Below, piece by piece: positions 12,592-23,916 of a DNA stretch of 64,000 bases (positions are counted from its first letter, which is position 1; the number at the start of each line of letters is the position of its first letter). The position numbers and the translations under genes were made by a program. The notes under the pieces are model-generated. The model did no database searches. It was not told where the DNA came from and saw only the letters and a list, made by a program, of their open reading frames with translations. The stretch spans positions 1 to 64,000 of the forward strand of contig BQMJ01000057.1 of NCBI GenBank assembly GCA_025991245.1, written 5' to 3'. The DNA is from Galdieria partita. Lineage: Eukaryota > Rhodophyta > Bangiophyceae > Galdieriales > Galdieriaceae.

Positions 12592-13149
12592 TCAATCAAC
12601 CGAATATTTCAAGTAAATAATTTTTGAGTAGTATCTACTTGAACGAGTCATCTTTCTTTTACTATGTTCATTTCTTTGCAAACAATCTATACATATCATG
12701 AATATCGATAAAACAACTGAAATGAAAAGATAGAGCATGTGTAATTGACCAAACTCAATGAATTGTTTTTTCAAATTCGGATTCAAACTATCTTCCAAAG
12801 CAGCTTCAAACATGGATATGTTCTCTAAGTTTGATATATTCTTGGACAATCTTGTTTTCTTATTTACCAAATGATCAATTTGGTTCAATTAATAGTTTTG
12901 CTGATCTTAAGAAAATAAACTTTTTCGTAACTATGCGTTCAGGTCAAAAGGTACCGATAAGATTACGACTACTCCTACAAAATTATCCTCTTTTACACTG
13001 TTTTTATCTAAAGAACCAACAATTCGCAAAGCTATGGTAGTTATTTCCAAAAAAATCTCCCTTGTCGTAATCAACCTCTCCCTCGACAATGTTTCTGCAG
13101 ATAAATCTCTTTTGAACTCTGATGTTGAGTAATCAACCACAAGGTTCAA
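12592..13149 (-). CDS. Possible small membrane-protein gene or remnant
   Basis: Two consecutive minus-strand open frames look more protein-like than their surroundings. The upstream one (13149 to about 12990) is helical and charged, with residues such as EFKRDLSAETLSRERL. The downstream one (to 12592) ends with a clear hydrophobic segment, LYLFISVVLSIFMICI, followed by basic residues, as in a single-span membrane protein. A GTAGGA donor near 13000 could join them through a short intron, but I found no acceptor that keeps the frame with certainty. No family recognised. This could be a minor gene, a remnant, or chance. Confidence 0.2.
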
Positions 13150-13354
13150 ACCTAGTGGCTATAAAGTTACGACCAAAAAACCCAGATTTCAACAGTATTT
13201 TCAAAAATAAAGAAAAGCTCTCTAGTACATTCTTAAGATATTTCTCGTTGATACTCAAAAAAGTTTTTATAAACAGACTTTGTCAACTTTGAAACCGGTT
13301 GCATAACACAACTACTTAGCCACTGTTCCCAACGAGCAACTTTCAATGAAAGAA

Positions 13355-13500
13355 TGTTTGGAAGAGCTTAGAAAGGTGGTCGTATGAAAGGGTGCCTTTA
13401 AAAGGTACAAACCATATCGTTTCTTGTATACTTGTAGAGAATTTTTCAAGAGAACCTTGCACTAGAGAGTTTAAAAGACTGTTGACGCTCTACTCTTTCT
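13355..13500. repeat. Dispersed subtelomeric repeat B, copy 2
   Basis: Diverged direct copy of 9720-9850. The AAGAGAACCTTGCACTA block and the following ACTGTTGACGCTCTACT align with copy 1. No coding potential. Confidence 0.6.
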
Positions 13501-14204
13501 GTTGAGGGAGTTGTCTCATTGGAATTCTTTACAGACAGTAAAAAGTCAACCCTTTTAGTGAGTTTCAACAGATTCACTTTTGTGCCCAACAATTCAGATT
13601 GCTTGATCCAAGTGGAAGTAACCAGAAAACAACTGGAGATTAGGTAGAATTGGATTCGACTTAATTGTTGACAAGGAGTTTTCCCTTGATCTCACAAGTC
13701 CAAACAGAACACGTTGAGTTTTGAAATGGCGTCCAAATTGGTTGAATTGTAAACAAACAGCTACTTTTTGTGAAAAGTTTTCAACAATTCCAGCTATATA
13801 TGTGGTTGGGTTAAATACGGACTCCAAAAGAGTGCTGATTACAGTTGTCAAGAAGGGAGTTTGTCCCATACCCTAGAATGGGTTGATGTATAGTCGCAAC
13901 GCTATCATAGAAGACGTTAGGGAGGAATATGAATCAATCCTTGTGTTGTTGAATGTACTGGTAAAACTCTACCCTGTCTTTCAATTCTGTGAAACAGGTA
14001 TCAAGAATTCCTAGACATATGGACGGTAACTAGTACTAGCAACTTTGACTGAGATTTTCTAGGAGGTATACTTTGAAGCAGACGGCAGAGTTAAGCAAAG
14101 ACAATGATAATATATGGTCTCACAAAATTCAGCAGTTAACAACCGACCATCCTAAAAGGATTCCAAGAGCTGTACAATCGTTGCTTCCAAAGATAAGATC
14201 TTAT

Positions 14205-14400
14205 TTGCTCTAGCCTTGTAGAATGCAACAAGGGAAGAAAGCAACAGCAACTCAATGAGTTATTTTTAAAGTATACAAAGTACTTTAGCAAGGCACAAAG
14301 CAAGATTTCAAGGTACCAACTCGGCTTGAATTTGCATTCTCATCATCTCACAGTTACTCTGAAAACAACAAATCAAATCTATAACAATTTTGGTAGAAAC
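14205..14400. repeat. Dispersed subtelomeric repeat C, copy 2 of 3
   Basis: Aligns with 10701-10890 and 18351-18545. It lies about 0.9 kb upstream of the NTPase-nuclease gene, while copy 3 lies about 0.9 kb downstream of it, so the gene sits between two direct copies. Confidence 0.6.
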
Positions 14401-15266
14401 TTCACTGTCTCGACAAAACTAAAGTTCTGACAGTGTCCAAAAATATATCAAAACATAAAACCAAACCTACTTGTTCAACCTTTGAAACTTGGGTTCCCAA
14501 AGGAGGAGACGTAAAGATTTCAATACTTATAGTTCAGAATTGTGAACATCATACTATCAATAAATTTCGAATGAGACTTTTTTCTTGCAACAAGTAACGA
14601 AAGTTGCAAGCTTTGATAAATTCGTATGTTTCATTGCCTTTTTCATAAAGTGATAGGAAATCTTAAACTAAGCCATACATGATGTCATTTTGCATAGTTG
14701 AGGTACTTTCAGTTTATCGTTCAAATTTCACATATAGTCAATGATATTCGACTATATACGACAAATTGTCAGTCTTGAAAGGAAAAATTGAGTTGAATCT
14801 CTCTCTTGTCTGTATTGAATATTAATCTTTGATGGCTTCCACTGTGAAGATTCTTCTGTAGACAGTTGAGCTTCTTTAATCTAGTGAAGCTCCACATAGT
14901 CTGTTTGATAGATGAGAACAACCAGTGGAACAGATGAAAAAGGAAGAGTGGAAAACAAGTATAAAAGTGTCACAGTATCTAAATTTTCCTTACCAAATGC
15001 TTTTAGTTGATCTTTCAAGTCCTGCGAAGAAATCATGCTTTCATTAAACATTTTCTCAAGGTTGAAATCACTTCAAATATTCTTTCTCTAAGCAGCTCCA
15101 TCTCAATGTTCCATATGAAATAAGGAAACACTAGATTTCATGTTTGAGTTCCAAAGTATATCTATAATTTGGAATTATAAACAACTCTATAAATTGTAAA
15201 ATTTGTGTCGCTGAATTGCACAAATTGTTTTTGGATTGTTGATTGTTTGTTGGTCTGTCGTCAAGG

Positions 15267-17463
15267 ATGACAAATGAAACTTCTTTAGATATGTCCGGAG
15301 AGTCTGTTAGATACGAAGAAATATTTCAAGGTGGTCTAAAATTGACGAAAAGTTTAGCAATGTGTGGTTGACAAACCTACCTGATCTTCAACAAGAGTGT
15401 TTGTCCAAAACTCTTGCGTCAGTTCTTGGAGATAAAATACAAGTCGGAGGAAAAGTCTTCAAAGCTGGGAACGAAACTTTTCGTGACATAGCACAGTTGC
15501 TTTCTCCAATCATTTTGCGGAAGATTTTCCAGTTCAGCCAAGTTCTGGTAATATTTCGAGAATCTTTCTGAGACGAGTGTTTATCAAGAGGTGGAATAAA
15601 TACATTGAAAGTCTTGGTGTAAGAACTCCCAACCTTCCACCCCGACAGATCATAGTTTCCGGAGCAAGTGGTCTAGGAAAGAGCGTAGAGCTCTATATGG
15701 CTGCTGTGTTTTCTCGGTATTGCAGGATTCCACTGCAGCATATTGGAAACACAGAGGCGTGGTTGAAGAACATTGGCGACATCTCTCAAATGGTTTCTCT
15801 TTACTTGCAATTGTTGCTTTTTATGAATGCAGACATTCTACAAGAAATGCCATGCTTCATGACAAGTGACTATGATTCTTTGAATGGTGCTCCCCTTAAG
15901 GATGTCATTTATTTTGCCATAAAAGAGAAAAATATATCTCTGGCTTCAGATATTCGAGGTATTATGATGCGGCTTGCACCACGCAATATGTTGATTGTAG
16001 ATGCACATAATGCGTTGTGGAGCGAGTTTGATGATGAAATAAATAGATGGCCGGATTTTTTCCAGTTTTACACTGATTTTGAAGTGATGAATACAGTAAG
16101 TAATGTTCCATTTTTGTTATAATGACTTTTTCATTTACTTGAATAGCCTTTTTGTGGAGTTCTTCTTGCAGGTTCACAGCATCATCAGTTTGAAGATACT
16201 TTGCCTAGTGGTTATGGAGATATCAAACAATATTTGGAGCCGCTAAGTTTCAAAGAATTTGACTTGTGGCAAGATTTACCTGATTATCCCTCTATTCTTC
16301 GTCAACATTCAGGTGAAATAGTCGAACTTACTGGGTTGGTGCCTAGAATGATAGCCAAAATGGTGTTTCTTGCCAACGATCGTCCTGATGCTAATTTCGA
16401 AAGTCTAAAGATACACTTCACCTCGAATTTATATTCTGGAATGATAAGAAAGCACAATGGTTATCTCGATGGGCTTAGTGCTGGAAGAGAAAAGAGCGAT
16501 TTTGATTCTATGCTTTATAAGCTATTCATGGATAGGAATAAACCCAATATTACTATTGCAGATGGGGCATATACAAGTCGAGGTTTATTAGTTGTAGTGA
16601 GCGGAATCTACTTACGCTTTTATAACAGCGTTGCACGTGATATTTTGTTATCCTCTTTCCTTGAAAGATATACTTCTGAGAATTACTTGGCTGAATTGTT
16701 TGAACGTTATCGAAGTGATCCAAGCACAAGAGGGCAAACTTTTGAAAAATTATTCTTTTTGTGGTTTATCAATAGAACAGAACAAGTGACTATCCGTTCC
16801 GATAGCAAACCTTTTAGGAAGTTGAGTTTATCTTGTCATAGCTGGGTTCGGTTGATTAGAGATGAATTTGATCCTCCCATGAAAAAGTTTACTCATTCCT
16901 GTTGGATATTACTGGCAGAGCGATATCCTCGATTTGACTATATTTTTGTGGATATTGTGAATTCTCAATGGCATATATACTTTTTTCAAGTATCTGTATC
17001 TTCATTTTACAACCATAATCGTGACTCTGCTACTATTGAAAGCTCTTTTTTGCCAGCTTTCAAGAAAGACGCATGGAATACTTCAGATTCGGCGAGCTTA
17101 TCCACTAGTAGGTCAAAGAGGAAACAAAAATCAATGGCAAGTTCCCAAAGTGGCCATAAACGTAATAAGAAGAGGAGACGAGTGAAAGTAACAGATAAGC
17201 CTCAGTTAGTAAACTTGATTGGTTTGATTTTGAATGAAGAGTTTACCATCACGTTAGAAGAAGATGATTCTGGAAGGATTGTAGATTTTCGTTTATTGGA
17301 TTCCAAAGGTATTGATTGGCGAGACTGCATAAGTATTGTCTATGTTACTCCATTACCATTTAAGGAGGCCAAAGGTAGTTTATCAGTTCCAGACTATATT
17401 GAGTTTCTTTGTAGTGAAGGCTTTTCTGAAAGATTTCGAGTTTTGTTGGAAAAAGAAAAGTGA
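15267..17463 (+). CDS. Crinkler/RHS-like P-loop NTPase with C-terminal nuclease-like domain
   Basis: A P-loop NTPase of roughly 650 residues. The Walker A motif GASGLGKS is at 15661-15684, a Walker B-like MLIVDAHNALW near 15988-16020, and a GSQHHQFE motif follows it. The C-terminal third has QTFEKLFF, then RFDYIFVD and YFFQVSVS, the E...D...QxS pattern of the PD-(D/E)XK-like nuclease domain in Crinkler/RHS proteins. A basic, nuclear-signal-like stretch, KRNKKRRRVK, lies near 17160-17187. One clear intron is at 16096-16146 (51 nt), contains a stop and restores the sequence MNT-PFCGVLLAGS. The first ~100 codons lie in three phases. Candidate introns of about 38 nt (15293-15330) and 41 nt (15548-15588) join them in phase, but they are shorter than other introns here, so the N-terminus is uncertain. 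Trypanosome RHS proteins are also subtelomeric. Function here is unknown; chromatin, transcription or selfish-element roles are possible. Confidence 0.75.
16096..16146 (+). other. Spliceosomal intron in the NTPase-nuclease gene
   Basis: Starts GTAAGT and ends TTGAATAG, 51 nt, in phase 0. Retained, it would introduce a TAA within a few codons. Removed, it gives a continuous conserved stretch between the Walker B region and the GSQHHQFE motif. It shows that the gene is adapted to the host splicing pattern. Confidence 0.85.
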
Positions 17464-20400
17464 TTTGTTATAATCCTTCGATGGAAGCAGAGTTGTTTTG
17501 AGCTTTTTGAATTACAAATTCTAGGATAAATGATATGTTTTGAATGGTTTATTTTCTTGACTGGCAAGCTAATGAAGAATCATTGTGGAAGCAGAAAATC
17601 CGAGATGGCAGATTAGCTTCCAACAATAGATGATGTATATATCCCAAGGAAAGTCATTGTTTTAGCATGTTGGATGAAAATCAAAACTCAATTTCAAGTA
17701 AACAGCTTTGGAGAGTGTCTTTATTGGGTATCGTTAGATGTATAGATCACCTTGTTTCAAACATGGAGACATTTTTTTCATCCACACAATCATTCAGATT
17801 CAAGAAGCTCTTAAAGTCTGTCAGATCAACGAATCTTTGCTAACAAAATTGTTGGAGGAGAAATCGTCAATCACAAAGAGAAGCAAGCACCTATTAGCAA
17901 CGACACATAAGTTGTTATTTTGAAGGCAACTATGCTGATAAAGACAAATAATCAGCTTTCCAATCAGCTTATGTACAGATCAAGTGTTTCATAATTCATA
18001 GAGTGCAATCGAATTGAAAAGAGATAGAGCGTCAATTATAGACTGTATCTACTTTGTCAATTCTGTATAGGAAAGCTCTCAATGACATTATATCATTAGG
18101 ACTCACATAAAAAGTACCAATATGCAGACAACAGTCCATGAATTGACCTTGACAAATACAGCAGTCCGACAACAGTCAACAACATGTACTCTAATTTTCA
18201 TTACTCTCTATACACAACTGAAAAGTTTAGAAAAATTCAAAAAGGTTACCCTCCAAATATCAACAGTCAACCACCGACAATTCTGGAAAAATAAAGAGCA
18301 CTTAAATAGTAGAGAAACCAATTGAGTTGTAAGTGTTTCTTCCAATCTTGTCTGCCCTAGTAAAACCGTCATATAGTGCAAAAGGGAGAGGAAAACAGCT
18401 CAACTGAATAAGATACTTTCAACATATACTTGCAGAATACTTAGCAAGAAGTGAAACAAGCTACGTGACGTTACGATTTTGACAGACTCTTGGCTCTAAT
18501 TCTCTTCAAAGTTATTCTGGAAACAACACAAAACCAAATACATCTGTTTGGTATAAACCCTCTACTGTCTCAAAAATGTTGCTCGTTAGATAATATCCAA
18601 ATGAGTCAAAAAAGTCAATAGTACATTTCAACGTTGGAATAAACTATTGAATAACTTTCACAGAAAAAAAATTCGCACTTACTTGAAATGTATGTTTTCA
18701 AATTGCACTGATCAACATAGAATACACTGTGTTCTCTTTTCAGTTTCGCGTGGTTTCCCAGCGTTGATGGATTCTGTTGAAAGAGTAATACAATGAGCAG
18801 TTGATAAGAATAGTATACATTTGGCATTGATAATGGAGGCTGAATAACGTTGATACAAGTTGGGTATACTATTGGAATATTATGGTGTTATTATATACTT
18901 TTGAGAAATGCTTCTTGCACATTATTCTCGGATATCTCCTTTGCAAATTTTGGAGACTTGTCCATTTCATTTCAGTTTAGAGATTTCACAAAGAACAGTG
19001 TTCAATCAATCCTTTAGTTTTGTCAAAAAGAAATGGAGTATGAGTAGGAGAATTTTAACGACTTTTTTTGGCAATAAATCACACAATGCAACTAATTGTG
19101 GAGAGCTGATCGTTTTTCTTAGGCATATAACTTGATAAGGCTACTTATTATACAATTCAAAATGTGTCCTGTCAAACTCCAAACTCGGATACCAGTTGTT
19201 CAATTATTCCCCAAATTGCACGTTCTGTGGGTCGTTATTTCAAAGTGTTGTATAAACTCGACAGGTTATGTTTAACATAATGTTCTAGAAGTGCGATCAC
19301 AGTCGATCACTTGATGTCGCTTATCCTTGCTACAATATTCACTTTTTGTCTTCCAGTGCCTGTGAAAAAGACAACGAGCTTCTCTTCTAAATGAGTTGAC
19401 AAAAGTATTTGGCTCACACTGGAAGAAATGTTCCAAAGAGGATTTATTTTGGATTGAATCAACTTTGCATTGCTTATCGAGAGGTTTGACAGAAGCTGAA
19501 CCCTTTGGTAGACCCGCCGATTCCATGCTCCATTTTTCATTTGAAAGGTCTAGTATATGAATGAAAAGAAGTATTTGTGAAAGGATGGATACGAAATGTT
19601 GTGTAAGTGAAAGAAATAGAAAGAACAAGTATCAAATGGTATACAATTTGACTGGAGGGAGTTACCTTGGCGAGTTTTTTTTGTCACCAGAAAAAGTTAT
19701 GATATCTTATTTGTAAGATATACTTGGAAACTATAGTAACGACTTCAAACAGAACTTTATAAGCGTTGCAGATATCAAGGAGCAAACATTCAGAAAATCC
19801 TCACAGCTACTCTTTGCCATAAGAAATTAAGTGGAGCTGTTATTTTGATGTTTTTCGATGTTAATATGATATATTTGTAAAAATAAGAAGGAAGATCGTA
19901 CTTGTTGGGCCGTTGTGCTGTTAACAGAATGCGCATCTGCAACCTGTGTCGCAATTCTGTCTAATCATCGTTTCTGATCAAGAACAAGAATCTGAGTGTA
20001 CTCGCTATGTTTTAGATAACCTTTTTAGACCTGATTTATAGTGACTAGAATTGAAGAAAGGCGAAGACAATGAAAAGTTGAAATCTCTTCTCTAATTATG
20101 ACAAGGTACTTGTTTCATTGATAGTCCATAAAAACCCTTCAGTTGTATTAATCTATAGTTAAAGCCCACAGTGTTGCATTCTTTTGCCTGCTGTTTTGAA
20201 TTTTCTCTTTTTCATGCGCCTTTGAAACCAAAAAAAAGACTTTTCTGCAAAATGGACATAAGTCTCATTTTATATTTTTTTTGCAATTTCCATGGTTTCT
20301 GTTCCATCCGGTTACGTTCCATGTTTGACAAGATAAAGGATCAGATATTTCAAGCTAGGCAAATTGAATGGAAGATCTTGTACTTTTGGCTAATAATGGG

Positions 20401-20703
20401 CGTGTTATGCAAACTTGCAGAAACGTTTAAGCACACAATGACAGTCTCTATGGTTGGAGAGCAAATAAAATAGTCTATTCACAACAAAGAATTTGCTAGG
20501 AACACTATTATCATGGCACTTGAAACTTTTCCTTTCGAGCAACATCACATACTCAGTAACAACGAAATTATCGATCTATTTGAATAAATGTTCTAAAAGC
20601 TTGGCATCATGGCTAACAATTCTTTCAGTCACTGTTGAAATAAGCAAATGCAATTAATCGGTCAATTCGGACGCTAATTGCTAACGTCATAAAAATTTGG
20701 ACA
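17464..20703. other. Inner subtelomere without recognisable genes
   Basis: About 3.2 kb with no recognisable gene. Open frames of up to about 118 codons (for example 19272-19628, minus) have no family resemblance. An 8-bp inverted pair, AAGCTAAT / ATTAGCTT, with a loop of about 35 nt lies near 17567-17618, just past the NTPase-nuclease gene. Repeat C copy 3 lies at 18351-18545. Confidence 0.5.
18351..18545. repeat. Dispersed subtelomeric repeat C, copy 3 of 3
   Basis: Aligns with 14205-14400 (for example GTTATTCTGGAAACAACACA against GTTACTCTGAAAACAACAAA, then CTACTGTCTCAAAAA against TCACTGTCTCGACAAAA). The offset from copy 2 is about 4.1 kb against about 3.5 kb between copies 1 and 2. Confidence 0.6.
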
Positions 20704-21470
20704 ATGCGGTTTCCAGTCTTGGTTGTCGCCGTACTGCTGCTCCTCCAAGCATGTTTTACAGCCGCAGAAAGTTTTGCGTTAGGATCATTGAGTGAACGAG
20801 TTGCGGTACCAAACAGTCCATCAGAAGTGTTAGAGTCGCAAGGCCTGACTACTTTTCTTAAAGCTGTCAACCAGACAGGGCTGGGTCCACTTTTCGAGGG
20901 AATAGTAAGTCAGTTATTTGTAGACAAGATATTATTCACTCCTAACTTGTCATAAAATTCATAGAATGATAATTTTACTATATTTGCTCCAACGAATGAG
21001 GCTTTTCAGGATCTAAATAATGTTTCTACCATATTTGCCAACTCAGGAACCCTCGAAACCCTGATTCTTTATCAGGTTGTCCCTGGCGCTCTTACAACAA
21101 GCGATATTGTGTCTCAATTCGAGAAAAGTGGAGTAGGTACCCTTAACTCTGCAAATAATTTGGAAATTCTTGTTTTCGTTCGCCCGAACGGTAATTAAGT
21201 TTGCTCTACTTGGAACAATCTGAACCATATTCCATAGGAACCATATTGTTAGGTACTGATGAGGCTTCCATTGTAACTGCAAATCTGTCTGCAGGCAACT
21301 CGGTTGTCCAGGTTATTGACCGAGTACTTGTTCCTCCGGTTACTAACTTCCTTCTCGGACCAACTGTCATTCCCAGTGCCCCAAGTGCCCCAAGTGCCCC
21401 AACTGCGGCGGATACCGGAGTTAGCACAACGTCCATTTCTTCAAGTTTGCCACAGACCACTTTTGCCTAG
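20704..21470 (+). CDS. Secreted fasciclin (FAS1) domain protein
   Basis: First ordinary gene from the telomere. Three exons, 20704-20904, 20965-21190 and 21238-21470, are joined by introns of 60 and 47 nt (GT-AG, in phase), giving about 219 residues. The N-terminus is a signal peptide (FPVLVVAVLLLLQACFTAA). One FAS1 domain follows, with the motifs FTIFAPTNEAF, LYQVVPGAL and VVQVIDRVLVPP, covering about residues 45-170. The tail is a Ser/Ala/Pro/Thr-rich run with SAP repeats, a likely O-glycosylated, cell-wall-type segment. FAS1 proteins act in adhesion at the cell surface. I see no C-terminal hydrophobic GPI signal, so it is probably secreted rather than anchored. Confidence 0.85.
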
Positions 21471-21785
21471 ACTTAGAGATATCTTTTTGTGGTCATCTTG
21501 TTCAGTAAATATGTGGTTGGTTGTTCCAAAGTCTCGAATAGTTTTTTTTCCTTCTCTATTTAAATAGAAACAAAATTCAAGTAGCTGGAAAAGGGGCAAC
21601 TCAACGTTTTTCACTCAAAAGAATGCTTTGCCTCTCTGTAGCTACTAAGAATGACAGGATGACTTCGGATAGACAACTATTCAATATACCAAGCTGATAA
21701 GAAACGTACAAGAGTGAAGTTTATACGCGCTTGCTTATCCGTCATTCTGCTTCCCCAATCTTAACAAAAACTGTTTGAATGGACA
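21471..21785. other. Tail-to-tail intergenic spacer
   Basis: About 315 bp between the stop codons of two convergent genes. No coding or RNA feature seen; it presumably holds both 3' ends. Confidence 0.6.
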
Positions 21786-22295
21786 TTATCGATGGCGATA
21801 ATTGACAATATGAGGGTTGAAATTTTCTATATTTGAGATCAAAGAAGAAGGGTGACGAACCAAAAAGGTTTTAGGCCTTTGAGCTGCCTGAACTTTTCCA
21901 CTTTTCTTTGTCATAAATAAGCAAAGTGCCAAAATCTGTAGACGCAAGTTCAAGATTCTCGTTGCTGCAGCATTGCGAAGGCCAATTGCCTTCAAGTCCT
22001 TGAAATTGCACTGTAGTAAAGTTTCGGGCTCTATTTCTTCCCTTTGAAATATTTTCAAATAACTATCTAGTCCCAACGATTGAAGGAACTTCACAAAGGG
22101 TGGAGACAACAGTGTCTCTTTTCTTTTGATTGGAAAAGCTGGAGTAAAATAATCTTGAATGGTTTCTTTGTTGGTATGACTTGCCCTTGGTTCATTTCCC
22201 ACTAACAAACAGTTATCAACGTGTTCTATTCTTCCCAATAAACTGTAACAGTCTAGTGGTTGTTGACAAATAGGACAAGACGTTTCATGGTTCAT
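21786..22295 (-). CDS. UBZ-type zinc finger plus SAM domain protein
   Basis: Single exon, 169 residues. Residues about 7-29 carry CPICQQPLD...HVDNCL, a C2HC finger of the UBZ4/Rad18 kind that binds ubiquitin. Residues about 67-120 form a SAM domain (FLQSLGLDSYLKIF ... IGLRNAAATRIL). In plants this pair precedes a metallo-beta-lactamase/DRMBL nuclease in SNM1-like DNA cross-link repair proteins. Here the frame stops soon after SAM, and only about 315 bp separate it from the convergent fasciclin gene, so no nuclease domain follows. It may be a stand-alone adaptor or a shortened SNM1-like protein. The domain calls are fairly firm; the pathway is inference. Confidence 0.7.
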   Translation of the reverse strand: MNHETSCPICQQPLDCYSLLGRIEHVDNCLLVGNEPRASHTNKETIQDYFTPAFPIKRKETLLSPPFVKFLQSLGLDSYLKIFQREEIEPETLLQCNFKDLKAIGLRNAAATRILNLRLQILALCLFMTKKSGKVQAAQRPKTFLVRHPSSLISNIENFNPHIVNYRHR

Positions 22296-22545
22296 GATAT
22301 GCCGATGTGATGTAATTTGAATTCAAAAGCCAATTCCCAAAAAATGTTATGAATACTTCATCAAACCAATCAAAACCATTGAATGTATGAGTAACAAAGA
22401 ATAGGTCAATTAGCAATTTATTCTTCATATCAACAGTACTTTCTTATTTATAAAAGATTATAGTTTAAACAAGTAATATAAAAAGTTACCTACTGTTCAA
22501 AGACACTAGTGCCTATACTGCAACATTTATATTCAAAGAGCCATT

Positions 22546-23746
22546 TCAACCTGCACTTGCAGTCGCTGAATATTTACCAGTAGGAATATTCCACCAACGT
22601 CTCAAAGTATCATATGTAGTAAAACTAATAGCAATCGCAGGAGCAGCTTTCAAATAATTTACAGATAATCCTTTATACATTCCAAAGAAGCCTTCGTGAC
22701 GAATAATATGAATCAAGGTAGGAATAATACGACCAAAACCTCTTTTCGGTAAATAAGCTATTGCTTGCTCTGCTCCAATATTATAACGAAACATGGAGAT
22801 TGTTTGCATTCTTCTACGAATAACGTCAAGTGGAAAGGTAAAAGTCTGCCCCACTAAACCTGCACAAGCTCCACAGAATAGAGAAACCATAGTCGGATGC
22901 CGTTCCGTCAAGCCCCTACGCTCTGCCAACCTTCTCAAGAAACCATAAGTAAAAAAGTTAATGCCTGCATAAGGTACAACTCCAGCCTACTCTATATGTT
23001 AGTCAACCACAAAAATTGGATTCCTCCATAAATAAGAATCTTACCAAAGTAGGATAAATACCACTATAAAAGCCGCGAAGGCCTCCTTCCAACAGAAAAA
23101 TGGTTTTGATAGCATGTCGCAAACTTTCATATTTACTTTCGAATATTTGACACGCAAAACGAGCACGAACTAGGTCCAAAGGATATGTACAAATAACAGC
23201 AGTAGCTCCAGCTAAAGAACCAGCAAACAGACGAGTTGCCTAACGAAAAAAAAAGGTCAGTTTTGTTTACAAGTTTCAACAACAACATATACATACCAGA
23301 GGATTCTCCTGGTTCCAACTCATTAAGGAAAGTGTGCGGTTGTAAAACTCAAAAGACGCAAACTGAATGGCTGCATACGGGAAAATACGAGCAAGAAGAG
23401 CAGCGTTGCCTTTGTAAAGACCAAAAAAACCCTCTGTCGCATATATATGTGCCAATCCTCTATATACATTGGGGAAGCTATTCAAGCCATAGACACGTGA
23501 AACCTGAAATCCCGTTCAGAGAAAAGACGAAGAACAAACAAAAACAAAACCTACTTGCATGAGGATTTTCGTACGTTCCAAAGGAGCAACCGAAGTCTTT
23601 GCAACGCAACCTGCAAAGCCACCAGCAACAAAAGACTTGAACCAATTGTAACTATTTGACGTTTCCCCAAGTTGGTTTTGTTGCTTGTCCATTACAAGAC
23701 TCGCGTGCTCTGGGTTTGACTGTTTGTAAACAGAAGACGGATTCAT
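22546..23746 (-). CDS. Mitochondrial carrier, SLC25A16/Leu5 (CoA carrier) type
   Basis: Four exons with three short GT-AG introns (one at 23504-23554; others near 23240-23300 and 22985-23050). The protein has three mitochondrial-carrier repeats, each with the PX(D/E)XX(K/R) signature: VAPLERTK, TYPLDLVRAR and TFPLDVIRRR. Repeat 1 carries AGGFAGCVAKT and FFGLYKGNAALLARIFPYAA, closest in my judgement to the SLC25A16, SLC25A42 and yeast Leu5 group, which moves coenzyme A across the inner mitochondrial membrane. The start is the ATG before NPSSVYK; an in-frame ATG 48 nt upstream (23794) is also possible. It lies 170 bp downstream of the glycine decarboxylase gene on the same strand. The substrate is inferred. 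Confidence 0.85.
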
Positions 23747-23916
23747 TCTACGACACAATAAAACATACAACTCCAAAAACAACCGACTTAACAATAAGTG
23801 AGTATTTGCTGTTGGCTGTCAGAACATTTCCAACTGCGTTCTTCACAAAATCTAATTTCTCTGCAAAGCCCTTTCCAATGGACAAAGAAAATGACTTTTA
23901 TTTCACACAACTCTCT

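Noticed and set aside
19272-19628. A 118-codon open frame on - in the inner subtelomere
   Set aside because: Composition follows the local AT bias, with no domain, no splice-compatible neighbour and no conserved pattern.
691-20703. Retrotransposon or virus-derived element in the subtelomere
   Set aside because: I saw no reverse transcriptase, integrase, capsid or long terminal repeat signature; only non-coding diverged repeats.
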